Assembly: GCA_903837445.1 (NCBI GenBank)
Contig: CAILUR010000158.1
Location: 1 to 19,029 of the forward strand
Reading direction: 5' to 3'
DNA: 19,029 nucleotides
DNA from: an uncultured bacterium
Lineage (GTDB): Bacteria > Oederibacteriota > PGYV01 > CAILUR01
The notes below the pieces were generated by a model. The model did not search any database. It worked only from the letters and a program-made list of their open reading frames with translations, and was not told the DNA's origin. This document shows positions 1 to 8,161 of the stretch, piece by piece. Each line of letters begins with the position of its first letter. Within the stretch, counting starts at the first letter, position 1. A program made the position numbers and the translations under genes.

Positions 1-705
1 CAGCTCAGGGGTAGGGTAGGCAGACGCGACAGGCAGGCATATGCGTATCTTATGGTAAAAGATGCTGGCTCTTTGAGCGAGGCAGCCAGGGAACGCTTAC
101 GGACCATAGAGAGCTATGTGGATCCAGGAGCTGGGTTTGACATAGCTATGAAAGATATAGAACTGCGTGGTGCGGGAAGTGTGTTTGGCACAAAACAGCA
201 CGGGAATATGGAAAAAATTGGGTTCGAAATGTACTGCAAACTTTTAGAGCAGGCAGTGGCAGAATACAAAGGAGAAACCATAGAAGATATTGTGGATACA
301 AATATTAAAATAGATTTAAAGGCCTTTATTCCTGAGGACTATATGTGGGATTCTTCTGAAAAACTTAAAGTCTACAGAGCGCTCTTTTTTGCTAAAGAGG
401 AAGAAGATATACAACAGACGGCTGATATGTTAAAAGATGTGTGGGGAGAGTATCCACAGGAAGTGGAAAATATTCTTTTTGTAAGTTCTTTAAAAGTATT
501 AGGGCGAAAGTTAAAAGTAAATGAAATAATAAAAGAGGGCGCAAGACTTTCTCTCGTTTGGAATGAAAAAATGCCTGTGGCAAAAGATAAACTGGGAAGA
601 TTCTTGACTCCTAAAAAAGGAAAAGTCAGAGTGAGTGTCAGTCGGCTGGATATGTTGTTTGAAAATAAAAAACAGATATTGGAATGGATAAATGAACTGG
701 TTTAA
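1..705 (+). CDS. mfd: Transcription-repair coupling factor Mfd, C-terminal part
   Basis: This is the last 234 residues of Mfd, the SF2 translocase that removes stalled RNA polymerase from DNA lesions and recruits UvrA. The reading frame is open from base 1, so the start lies outside the window. The first residues, QLRGRVGRRDRQAYAYL, are helicase motif VI with its arginine finger. They are followed by the conserved Mfd/RecG (TRG) segment, AGFDIAMKDIELRGAGSVFG, then KQHGNMEKIGFEMYCKLLEQAV, which is typical of Mfd rather than RecG. The rest, from about residue 100, matches the C-terminal TRCF (D7) regulatory domain in position and length. A PPC-domain gene follows 33 bases downstream on the same strand, with no terminator visible between them. 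The family assignment is secure. The N-terminal UvrB-like and RNA-polymerase-binding domains cannot be checked here. Confidence 0.96.
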   Translation, partial: QLRGRVGRRDRQAYAYLMVKDAGSLSEAARERLRTIESYVDPGAGFDIAMKDIELRGAGSVFGTKQHGNMEKIGFEMYCKLLEQAVAEYKGETIEDIVDTNIKIDLKAFIPEDYMWDSSEKLKVYRALFFAKEEEDIQQTADMLKDVWGEYPQEVENILFVSSLKVLGRKLKVNEIIKEGARLSLVWNEKMPVAKDKLGRFLTPKKGKVRVSVSRLDMLFENKKQILEWINELV

Positions 706-738
706 GCAAACCTAAAAATTATTTTCAAAGGAGGGTTT

Positions 739-1182
739 ATGCAATACACATCAGGAAAACTTGGAAAGGTTTTTGTCTTAAAATTTGAAAATGAGGATGA
801 CCTTTTGGTAGAATTAGATAAGTTCGCCAGAAAAGAAAAACTTAAAGCGGCAGTCTTTTATTTTTTAGGCGCCTTGAAAGAAGGGAGTGTAGTCACAGGG
901 CCTAAAAAACCAGTGATTCCGCCAGAACCGAACTGGGTGACTTTCAAGAATGGGTGGGAAGTAATGGGGATAGGGTCTATTTTTACAAATAAGACAGGGC
1001 CGCAGATACATGTGCATACTTCTATGGGAAAGAAAAACAAGGTAATCACTGGTTGCGTAAGGAAAAAGTCAAAGGTATTTTTGGTGATAGAGGCATTTGT
1101 GTTTGAACTCAAGGGGATAAAGGCGAACAAAGAAATAGACCCTAAGACAGGCCTAAATTTACTTAAAATATATAAAAGTTAA
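739..1182 (+). CDS. PPC/DUF296 domain protein (PCC-type, single domain)
   Basis: This is a 147-residue protein made of one PPC (plant and prokaryote conserved, DUF296) domain. Visible family marks are the early GKVFVLKFENEDDLLVELDKF segment, FYFLGALKEG near residue 40, and the conserved HVH with following glycine (IHVHTSMGKKNKVITG) near residues 95-110. In the family this domain forms trimers, and in plants it is joined to AT-hook DNA-binding motifs. No AT hook is present here, and the bacterial role is unknown, so DNA binding should not be assumed. The start is supported by AAAGGAGG at 727-734, a few bases upstream. It probably shares a transcript with mfd, 33 bases away. Its stop codon overlaps the stop of the convergent gene on the minus strand by four bases. 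Confidence 0.85.
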   Translation: MQYTSGKLGKVFVLKFENEDDLLVELDKFARKEKLKAAVFYFLGALKEGSVVTGPKKPVIPPEPNWVTFKNGWEVMGIGSIFTNKTGPQIHVHTSMGKKNKVITGCVRKKSKVFLVIEAFVFELKGIKANKEIDPKTGLNLLKIYKS

Positions 1183-1571
1183 GGAAGGTTATTAAAAACG
1201 AGTCTTTTTTCCACAAGTTTATAAGTGCAGATTTTACAATGCGTTAGGCCATTTTGTTTAATAAGGGCTTTTGCTTCTGCCTCGGCCTGTTCTGGTACTA
1301 CAAGATAAAATTGTCCAATAATGTCGTTAAAAGTTTTCCATTCCAGGGCTTCCTGTTCGGTGACTGTCTCATCAGTTTCTACTTCTAACACAGTCAGCAA
1401 ATCACCGGTCTGTGAAATGACATCTGGATATAGCCCTTTTATGGCGGCCTTGGTATCATCCCCCGGATTTATTATGACTTCGTCTGCATTTCTTTTCTTA
1501 AGATAAAATTCTTTTAAAGTGATTACCACTGCATCGTGAAGTTTCTGTGACTGTATGGTCCTGAGTCCCAT
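1179..1571 (-). CDS. Small PD-(D/E)XK-like protein, function unknown
   Basis: This is a 130-residue protein with no signal peptide or membrane segment. I do not recognise a named family. The pattern YPDVIS (D50), a short loop, then VLEVETDETV (E63, E65) and a helix with EALEWKTF resembles the core of PD-(D/E)XK nuclease-fold proteins, where an acidic residue, then E-x-K, then an alpha helix form the active site. Here the usual lysine is Glu65; K79 in the next helix could substitute, or the protein may be inactive. Translation starts at 1571, behind GGAGGTTTT (1572-1580), the same leader as glgP. It lies 27 bases after glgP on the same strand, so the two are very likely cotranscribed. The 3' end overlaps the stop of the convergent DUF296 gene. 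Fold assignment is inference from motif order; that the gene is real is well supported. Confidence 0.75.
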   Translation of the reverse strand: MGLRTIQSQKLHDAVVITLKEFYLKKRNADEVIINPGDDTKAAIKGLYPDVISQTGDLLTVLEVETDETVTEQEALEWKTFNDIIGQFYLVVPEQAEAEAKALIKQNGLTHCKICTYKLVEKRLVFNNLP

Positions 1572-1598
1572 AAAACCTCCAAAGGTTGGAATTGTTAT

Positions 1599-4157
1599 TT
1601 ATATTTCGCTCCATTTTATCAGACCTGGAATAAATTTTGTTTTTACATCGGCATTGTTTGGAAGCACTCGAACTGTATACTGCATAGCGCCGGAGTGAAG
1701 ATTATCCACGCAAGCTTCAAAAATGGCTGTGGTATCTTTTTTCTCGACCAACAGCATTCTTACGGCTGTGGGGTTTATAATTGTGCCTGCCATTTTTTTT
1801 CCGTAGTAAATCTCTACCTTTACATCATCTATACTTATGCCGTCAAGATAAACAGAGGCTCTTATTTTGAAAGAATCTCCGACCTTTAAACTACCACTTT
1901 TAATTTCCTGTATATCGGTTACTTTTATATCCTGCCACTTTTTCTCAAGACGGTCTTTCCATTTTGCAATAACTTTCGATTTCTCAGCGTTGTTTTTTAC
2001 AAGGTTTTCAAATTGTATTCCACCATTCTTGTAAAACTTTTCGGTATATTCCATAACCATTCTGTTGGTGTTGAAAACAGGGCACAAAGTCTGCATAGCG
2101 GTTTTCATTTTTTTTATCCAGTCATGGGGCAAACCGTCTTCCCCGCGTTTGTAGAAAAGGGGAATCATAGAACTTTCAAGAATTTCATAAAGCGCATTGG
2201 CTTCTATTTTTTCTTGATATTCGCCATCTTCGTATTCTTCGCCACGGCCTATACTCCAACCATTGTCCGCATCAGCTTTTTCATCCCACCAGCCGTCAAG
2301 CGTGGAACAATTTAGTCCGCCGTTAAAGTTGACCTTCATTCCAGAAGTCCCGCTGGCTTCAAGCGGTCTGCGTGGATTATTGAGCCAGACATCCACCCCT
2401 TCCACAAGATAGTGCGCCGAGTTAAGGTCGTAGTCCTCTACAAAGACTATTTTGTTCCTGAACTCTTCGCGTTGCGACATATGGTAAATAGCTTTAATAA
2501 ACTCTTTGCCCGGAGTGTCTTTAGGGTGGGCTTTGCCAGCAAATACAAATTGTATTGGCATATTTTTGTCTGACATTATAGTTATTAGGCGTTCCATATC
2601 GTTAAAAATGAGGGTGGCGCGTTTGTAGGTAGCAAATCTGCGTGCAAAACCTATGGTGAGGGCTTCGGGATTAAGGATCTCGGAGGCCTTGTCTATTTCC
2701 TGTTGGGAAGCTCCACGCTCTTTGAGCTGTTTTTTAAGGCGACGTCTGACAAAACTTACAAGCCGTTCGCGCCTGCGTTCGTGTGTGCGCCAAAGTTCGG
2801 TATCGGGAATTTCGCTTATGCGTTTCCATATCTCGTGGTCATCTGGCGCATCAAGCCAGCGCGTGCCGAGATAGCGTAAAAACAGGTCTGCCATTTCTTT
2901 TGAAATCCAAGAGTTCATATGTATGCCGTTGGTAATGTGCTCAATAGGCACTTCTTCCACAGGCACGCCTTTCCAAATGTCTTTCCACATATTACGGCTT
3001 ACTTTGCCGTGAAGTTTAGAGACGCCATTGCAGTAATCTGAAAATTTAAGCGCAAGGACAGTCATACAGAAAGTTTCGTTATTATCTTCGGGATAAATTT
3101 TCCCAAAGGAAATGAAATCATTGAATGAAATTGAAAGATTTTGTTCTACATATGGTCTTAGATATTTTTCAATTATATCCACTGGAAAACGATCATTGCC
3201 TGCAGGCACAGGAGTGTGAGTAGTGAACACATTTGAACCGCTGACTATTTCACGCGCTTCTTTGAAGGAGAGATTATATTGTTTCATCATAAGCCGAATG
3301 CGTTCAAGGGATAGAAACGCGGCATGCCCTTCATTCATATGAGTGCAAGAAGGGGTAATTCCCATAGCGGAAAGCGCCATCATACCGCCAATGCCGAGAA
3401 GAATTTCTTGTTTTATGCGCATTTCAGTATCACCACCATAAAGCTGGCGGGTGATATCGCGGTCCTCTGGCGAGTTTTCGGGCATATTGGTATCCAACAG
3501 ATAGAGAGTGATTCTACCCACGGCAAGCTTCCACACTTGGAACTTTACATTTCCGCGTGGAAATTTAAAATCAAGGACCAGATTTGTATTTTCTTTGGTC
3601 TTTACTGTGTTGACAGGGGACATAAGATAGTCATAATTTACCAAGCGTTCCTGTTGCCAACCATCAGCTGCCAAATACTGGTGAAAATAACCCTGAGTGT
3701 ATAAAAGGCCGACTGCTATCAGCGGAATACCAAGGTCTGAAGCAGATTTTAAATGATCTCCTGAGAGGACACCAAGACCGCCTGAATAAATAGGCACACA
3801 TTCGGCAAGGCCAAATTCCGCACTGAAATAAGCAATGGAAAATTTTTCTGGCACTGAAGCCTTAATCTTGTCATACCAAGCAGGTCTGGATAAATATTGG
3901 TTTAGTTTAGTTAAGACAGTGTTTATGCGAAAAATGAAACCCTCGTCTGCGGCTATTAAATCCAAGCGTTCTTGAGGCACATTATATAGAAGTTTCACAG
4001 GGTCGTGTGAAAACTGCGACCAAGTGTCAGGGTCTATGTCTCTAAAAAGAGCAAACGCTTCGGAATCCCAAGCCCACCACAGGTTGTTGGCTATCTCAAG
4101 CAGCGGCTTTAAAGACGCTGGAAGATTTGGCACTACTGAAAACTCTCTGAATTTCAT
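1599..4157 (-). CDS. glgP: Alpha-glucan (glycogen/maltodextrin) phosphorylase, GT35
   Basis: This 852-residue cytoplasmic enzyme cleaves alpha-1,4-glucan with inorganic phosphate, releasing glucose-1-phosphate. The N-terminus (NNLWWAWDSEAFALFRDIDP, about residues 24-43) is the DUF3417 region found in the Thermotoga/archaeal branch of the family. Further marks are SAEFGLAECVPIYSGGLGVLSGDH, THMNEGHAAF, GFARRFATYKRA and EASGTSGMKVNFNGG. In the last of these, K608 is the expected pyridoxal-phosphate lysine. The length suits this branch, which carries a beta-rich C-terminal extension (about residues 755-852). The start at 4157 follows GGAGGTTTT. A good promoter lies at 4228-4256, giving a leader of about 64 bases. 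The small PD-(D/E)XK-like gene follows 27 bases downstream. malQ, the usual partner enzyme, is 5.5 kb away on the other strand. Glycogen and maltodextrin preference cannot be separated from sequence alone. Confidence 0.95.
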   Translation of the reverse strand: MKFREFSVVPNLPASLKPLLEIANNLWWAWDSEAFALFRDIDPDTWSQFSHDPVKLLYNVPQERLDLIAADEGFIFRINTVLTKLNQYLSRPAWYDKIKASVPEKFSIAYFSAEFGLAECVPIYSGGLGVLSGDHLKSASDLGIPLIAVGLLYTQGYFHQYLAADGWQQERLVNYDYLMSPVNTVKTKENTNLVLDFKFPRGNVKFQVWKLAVGRITLYLLDTNMPENSPEDRDITRQLYGGDTEMRIKQEILLGIGGMMALSAMGITPSCTHMNEGHAAFLSLERIRLMMKQYNLSFKEAREIVSGSNVFTTHTPVPAGNDRFPVDIIEKYLRPYVEQNLSISFNDFISFGKIYPEDNNETFCMTVLALKFSDYCNGVSKLHGKVSRNMWKDIWKGVPVEEVPIEHITNGIHMNSWISKEMADLFLRYLGTRWLDAPDDHEIWKRISEIPDTELWRTHERRRERLVSFVRRRLKKQLKERGASQQEIDKASEILNPEALTIGFARRFATYKRATLIFNDMERLITIMSDKNMPIQFVFAGKAHPKDTPGKEFIKAIYHMSQREEFRNKIVFVEDYDLNSAHYLVEGVDVWLNNPRRPLEASGTSGMKVNFNGGLNCSTLDGWWDEKADADNGWSIGRGEEYEDGEYQEKIEANALYEILESSMIPLFYKRGEDGLPHDWIKKMKTAMQTLCPVFNTNRMVMEYTEKFYKNGGIQFENLVKNNAEKSKVIAKWKDRLEKKWQDIKVTDIQEIKSGSLKVGDSFKIRASVYLDGISIDDVKVEIYYGKKMAGTIINPTAVRMLLVEKKDTTAIFEACVDNLHSGAMQYTVRVLPNNADVKTKFIPGLIKWSEI

Positions 4158-4178
4158 AAAACCTCCAATAAATAAGTT

Positions 4179-4203
4179 CCGATTCTTTTTTTAGGAAAAT
4201 CGG
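4179..4203 (-). promoter_or_regulatory. Inverted repeat in the glgP leader
   Basis: CCGATT at 4179-4184 and AATCGG at 4198-4203 form a 6-bp perfect stem with a 13-base loop. It sits between the predicted glgP promoter and the ribosome site, so the mRNA leader would contain it. It could be a weak leader hairpin or an operator, or chance in AT-rich DNA. Confidence 0.3.
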
Positions 4204-4227
4204 GCAATGCTTTAAACACTTAAATAT

Positions 4228-4256
4228 ATCATAAAATTAGCAGGCATAAAAGTAAA
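4228..4256 (-). promoter_or_regulatory. Predicted sigma-70-type promoter of glgP
   Basis: Read on the minus strand, TTTACT (4251-4256) is followed by a 17-base spacer and TATGAT (4228-4233). Four of six and five of six bases match the consensus, with ideal spacing. Transcription would begin near 4221. It serves glgP and probably the small gene behind it. Confidence 0.55.
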
Positions 4257-4298
4257 AAATAGGTACTGCGTGCTTTGAAAACAAAGGTCTTATTATTA

Positions 4299-4325
4299 TT
4301 GAAAAAAAGGGGTGTTTGATATAAA
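4299..4325 (+). promoter_or_regulatory. Possible promoter of the mscS-type gene
   Basis: TTGAAA (4299-4304) and TATAAA (4320-4325) lie 15 bases apart, shorter than the usual 16-18. Several overlapping TATAAA-like hexamers make the exact site uncertain. Some promoter is expected here because the gene is divergent from glgP. Confidence 0.3.
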
Positions 4326-4360
4326 ATATAAAATCACTTATTTTATGGAGGTAAACAGCA

Positions 4361-5422
4361 ATGGAACCGTCAACGGCAAACAATTTTTTATCGCAGGAAC
4401 TCTTTGGAAACTCATACGCGCGTTATCTTATGACTTTGGGCATTATTGTCGTAGGTAGTCTGTTGGTCTGGATAATAAAAAAAATAGCGCTGGTGCGACT
4501 CCAAAAATGGGCAGAGCGCACGGAAAACACGATAGATGATTTCGTAATTCTTATTTTTAAAAAAATAGGAGTGCCACTAATGTATTTGACGGTGGCATTC
4601 TTTTCAATGAATAACCTCAACTGGGGAGAAAAAATAAAAGAGTTTTTAGATAAAGCCGCTATTCTGATAGCCACGGTATATGTCATTAAGGCAGTCACCA
4701 TGCTTGTCAATTATATAGTAGTGGACATTCTCGCCAAAAAAGAAGCAGATGAGACGAGGTTGAAAAGTATTAAAGGGCTTATGGTTTTAATAAAAGTAAT
4801 TATCTGGGTAATAGGTATAATAATGCTTTTGGATAATATGGGCTATAAAGTATCCACTGTAGTCACTGGGCTTGGCATTGGCGGAATAGCGGTGGCCTTG
4901 GCGGCACAGGCGGTCTTGGGGGACCTGTTCAGTTATATTTCCATCATATTTGACAGACCCTTTCAGCTTGGGGATGTTATCGTGTCAGGGGATGTCACTG
5001 GCACTGTAGAAAACATAGGGATAAAGACCACCCGTATTAGAAGCGTGTGGGGGGAAGAAATAATTCTTTCCAACTCACAACTTACTGGTTCTAAAATTCA
5101 GAACCTAAAAAGAATGGAAAACAGGCGCGTGCTTTTTGCTTTGGGAGTGACATACGATACACCGGTGGAAGTCTTAAAAGGAATTCCTGAAAGTATAAAA
5201 GAAATAATTGATGGAGTAAAAGAAACAAAATTTGACAGGGCACACTTTAGGTCCTTTGGGGATTTTAGTTTAAATTTTGAAGTGGTATATACTGTTTTAA
5301 ATCCTGATTACACAAGATATATGGATATACAGCAGGAAATAAATTTTAAAATAGCTGAAAAGTTTGCGACGCAGAAAATAGAGTTTGCTTATCCCACGCA
5401 GACACTGCAGATAAAAAAATAA
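4361..5422 (+). CDS. MscS-family small-conductance mechanosensitive channel
   Basis: This 353-residue inner-membrane channel would release ions and small solutes when membrane tension rises after hypo-osmotic shock. About four hydrophobic segments (roughly residues 19-41, 65-82, 90-118, 130-150) precede the pore helix. The pore helix and following beta domain are recognisable from TGLGIGGIAVALAAQAVLGD (about residues 168-187) and IIFDRPFQLGDVI, followed by GTVENIGIKTTRIR, the standard MscS signature. The pore helix has the alternating Gly/Ala packing face of the family. The C-terminal part is the usual alpha/beta vestibule domain. The size and extra N-terminal helices resemble the five-helix MscS paralogues rather than the shortest three-helix form. 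The start at 4361 follows GGAGG (4347-4351). The next gene begins 78 bases downstream with no terminator seen, so cotranscription is likely. Ion selectivity cannot be predicted. Confidence 0.92.
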   Translation: MEPSTANNFLSQELFGNSYARYLMTLGIIVVGSLLVWIIKKIALVRLQKWAERTENTIDDFVILIFKKIGVPLMYLTVAFFSMNNLNWGEKIKEFLDKAAILIATVYVIKAVTMLVNYIVVDILAKKEADETRLKSIKGLMVLIKVIIWVIGIIMLLDNMGYKVSTVVTGLGIGGIAVALAAQAVLGDLFSYISIIFDRPFQLGDVIVSGDVTGTVENIGIKTTRIRSVWGEEIILSNSQLTGSKIQNLKRMENRRVLFALGVTYDTPVEVLKGIPESIKEIIDGVKETKFDRAHFRSFGDFSLNFEVVYTVLNPDYTRYMDIQQEINFKIAEKFATQKIEFAYPTQTLQIKK

Positions 5423-5500
5423 AACAAAGGGATTGAGCAATAGCGCAGGTTACAGAATAGTAAAAAGCATATCTGGCAAATGAAAACACTCTGGTGAAAA

Positions 5501-8143
5501 ATGAAAAAAACTTTATTATTTTTTTTGCTATGTCTTGGCAGTGCTGGAACGCTTCTCGGCTGGGGCTATTGGGAAGCTTATAAGTCGGACAGATTTACAG
5601 TTTTTTATGGGCCCGGATATGAAAAGCAGGCTTTGCGGCTTCTCAACACTATGGAATATTATGCCCCCACCTGTGAAAACCTTATTGGCAACAAAGTAGA
5701 AAACCTTTCCGTAGTGCTTGAAGATTTAGGGCAGGTCTCAAACGGCTATGCTGAGCCTGCGGCAAACACTTTGCATATTAATTCCTATTTTGATGGGCTG
5801 CTTCCGGTGGAAAACTGGGAGCGCCTGGTCGGCACACACGAATATACGCATATGCTTCAAACTACAAAAACTTCATATTTACCTGAAATCTTGAGCAAAG
5901 GAATCAGCACTTTATTTTATCCAAATATGCTGCTGCCGCTTTGGATAATTGAAGGGACAGCAGTATATGCCGAATCACAGTTTTCTCCTTATTCTGGAAG
6001 GCTAAATGATGGTTTTTTTGATGCATATATAGCGGCGCGTGTCACTGAGGGAAAGGCCCCATCTATAATGGATGCCACCTATGCGCCGAAGGCATATCCA
6101 GAAGGTGAAGGGGTATATATTTATGGGGCGGCTTTTATTCGGTATCTTTCTCAAAAATACGGTGAGGATAAATTAAAAATATTTTTTGATGCCTATGGCG
6201 GTTCCGTGGGCTCGTATTTTTCCCCACTGTTTCCCTCTATAGGGATGGATGAAAATGCGAAAAGGATTTTTGGAAGTCCTTTTGAAAAACTTTGGCAGGA
6301 CTGGCTGGTTTATGAAAAGGAAAAAAATGCGGGATATAAAATAGCTGGCGAGCAGATAACTAAAACAGGGTGGAAAAAAGAAAACCCAGTTTTTTATGAA
6401 GGAAAACTATATTATATTTCCGCATATAGTATTAAAACAGGAGCCTTGAAAAGTTTTTATTTTTCACAAATAATGGAACTTGACCTGAAAACAAACACTG
6501 AAAAAATAATAAAAAACTTAATTTCGGGAAGCGTGCTACCGATAAAAATATACGAAGCTAAACTTTACTATGCAGTGTATGAAATAAAAACAGGGTTTAT
6601 AAATACTTCTTCGGGGTTTGGTAAGGTCCAAGTTATTCACGAGTTTGACTTGAAAACTGGGCAAGATAAAAAAATATACACAGGCAAAGTCAGAGCCTTT
6701 TGTCCTTTAAAGGAAGGATCAATTTTGATAGTACTTGATGGCGATATGGGAAACAATTCTGTGCTTATAAAAACAAACACACAAAACTCTACTGAGACCA
6801 GTCTGCCGCTTGAATATATAGTGGACGATGTAGATATGGCAGGGGATTATGTGGCAGTCAGTGCTAGACACGATTGGGAAAATCACGGAATATATAATTT
6901 AAATATAAAAACAGGTGCGCTTGTGCCGCTGGTCAACACTCCTTTTGAAGAATGCCGACCGCTTGTGATAAACAACGGAGAAAAAATAATTTTTAGCGCC
7001 AATTATGGAAAGACATATGGGATATACTGCTATGATGTGAAAAAAGGAACAGTTGAAAAAATGACTGCGGACGGATATGCCGTTGCGCCCGCATATGATA
7101 CTGAAACAAAGGAACTATATTTTTGCGGTTTAACTTCACAGGGAAATGAAATTTATAAAAAGAAAGCGGACTTTGAAAAGTTTTCTTTACCCTTGGATAA
7201 ACCTTCTGAAAAACCGCTCTATCCAGAATATGTCTTTAAAAAAGGGTCGTATTTAGATGAACTGGCCACTCTCTTACCACAGCATAAATATCCGATAGTG
7301 CTTTTTGACGACAAGGATATGCCCATAGCAGCAGGGTTGGGGATAACAGGAACTGATGCAACTATGGAAAATAATTACTCGGCGGCCTTGTCTTATGATG
7401 GGAAAAGAAAAATTGCGCGATACGAGCTTTCTTTATTCACCCAGTTTTTTCAACCAGCCCAGCTTTCTTTAAGTTATAATAATTATTACGCGAGAGGCGG
7501 AAAACATTTCGTAACAAGTGTGGGACTGCCGGTGTTTAAAACTTTGGAAGAGGGTTTGACAGATATCAATATAGGCGGTACTTTAGACCTTTATGAGAAT
7601 TTTAAAAAAAGCCTCACTTCTCCTTATATTTCAGCTGGTTTTAATTGGCCGGGAGTAAGAGCTGGAGTGGGGGTCTCTATGCCAATAGTGTCTAAAAAAA
7701 TCGGATATTTTGATAGCCTTGGGGTCTATGGCGAAGCACAACTTAATTTATATACTGGTGGCAGTGAACTTGATTTTAAAGCGCGGGGTTTGTATGATCC
7801 AGATAGTATAGATGAAATATTACCAGTAGCCAGAGGCTATGCACAGGCTTTACCTGCAAAAGCAGGAGGGGTATTTTCAGCGGACTGTACCTATCCGCTT
7901 ATACAGCTTCGGAGTGGAATGTGGAATCCGAATATTTATTTGGAAGACATATGTGGCAGAGTTTTTGTGGAAACGGTTGTAGGAAATATGCCGGGGCAAA
8001 TGCAGCTCTCTGCAGGAACGGAACTCACTATAGAAATAAAAATGTTTTTTGGGCTGGCAATGGAAGTGGGAGGACAACTGACCTATAATAAAAATAACCA
8101 GTTTGGAGTAGGGCCTGTTTTAAAGGCAGCTGGGTTGTTTTAA
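5501..8143 (+). CDS. Secreted gluzincin-like peptidase with beta-propeller and C-terminal outer-membrane barrel
   Basis: This 880-residue protein matches no named family that I know, but its layout can be read. Residues 1-20 are a signal peptide (lysines, then LLFFLLCLGSAGTLLG). Residues about 25-280 look like a peptidase-MA-type gluzincin domain: zinc motif HEYTH (H113, E114, H117) and, 34 residues on from E114-H117, WIIEGTAVYAES with E151 as the likely third ligand. Residues about 290-610 contain repeated short beta units such as GKLYYISAYS, IIFSANYGKTYGIYCYDVKKG and ELYFCGLTSQG, resembling a TolB/PD40-type propeller. From about 620 the sequence has alternating hydrophobic beta strands and ends GVGPVLKAAGLF, with the terminal phenylalanine typical of outer-membrane barrels. 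It is therefore probably surface-anchored or periplasm-facing. Its ribosome site (GGTGA, 5493-5497) is weak and close, but this ATG exactly begins the signal peptide. An Ogg2 gene follows 18 bases later. Substrate is unknown. Confidence 0.8.
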   Translation: MKKTLLFFLLCLGSAGTLLGWGYWEAYKSDRFTVFYGPGYEKQALRLLNTMEYYAPTCENLIGNKVENLSVVLEDLGQVSNGYAEPAANTLHINSYFDGLLPVENWERLVGTHEYTHMLQTTKTSYLPEILSKGISTLFYPNMLLPLWIIEGTAVYAESQFSPYSGRLNDGFFDAYIAARVTEGKAPSIMDATYAPKAYPEGEGVYIYGAAFIRYLSQKYGEDKLKIFFDAYGGSVGSYFSPLFPSIGMDENAKRIFGSPFEKLWQDWLVYEKEKNAGYKIAGEQITKTGWKKENPVFYEGKLYYISAYSIKTGALKSFYFSQIMELDLKTNTEKIIKNLISGSVLPIKIYEAKLYYAVYEIKTGFINTSSGFGKVQVIHEFDLKTGQDKKIYTGKVRAFCPLKEGSILIVLDGDMGNNSVLIKTNTQNSTETSLPLEYIVDDVDMAGDYVAVSARHDWENHGIYNLNIKTGALVPLVNTPFEECRPLVINNGEKIIFSANYGKTYGIYCYDVKKGTVEKMTADGYAVAPAYDTETKELYFCGLTSQGNEIYKKKADFEKFSLPLDKPSEKPLYPEYVFKKGSYLDELATLLPQHKYPIVLFDDKDMPIAAGLGITGTDATMENNYSAALSYDGKRKIARYELSLFTQFFQPAQLSLSYNNYYARGGKHFVTSVGLPVFKTLEEGLTDINIGGTLDLYENFKKSLTSPYISAGFNWPGVRAGVGVSMPIVSKKIGYFDSLGVYGEAQLNLYTGGSELDFKARGLYDPDSIDEILPVARGYAQALPAKAGGVFSADCTYPLIQLRSGMWNPNIYLEDICGRVFVETVVGNMPGQMQLSAGTELTIEIKMFFGLAMEVGGQLTYNKNNQFGVGPVLKAAGLF

Positions 8144-8161
8144 ATAGCAGGAGGGTGTGAT

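Noticed and set aside
3324..3704. Plus-strand open frame of 126 codons inside glgP
   Set aside because: Antisense to conserved phosphorylase motifs, low-complexity composition, no promoter or ribosome site of note.
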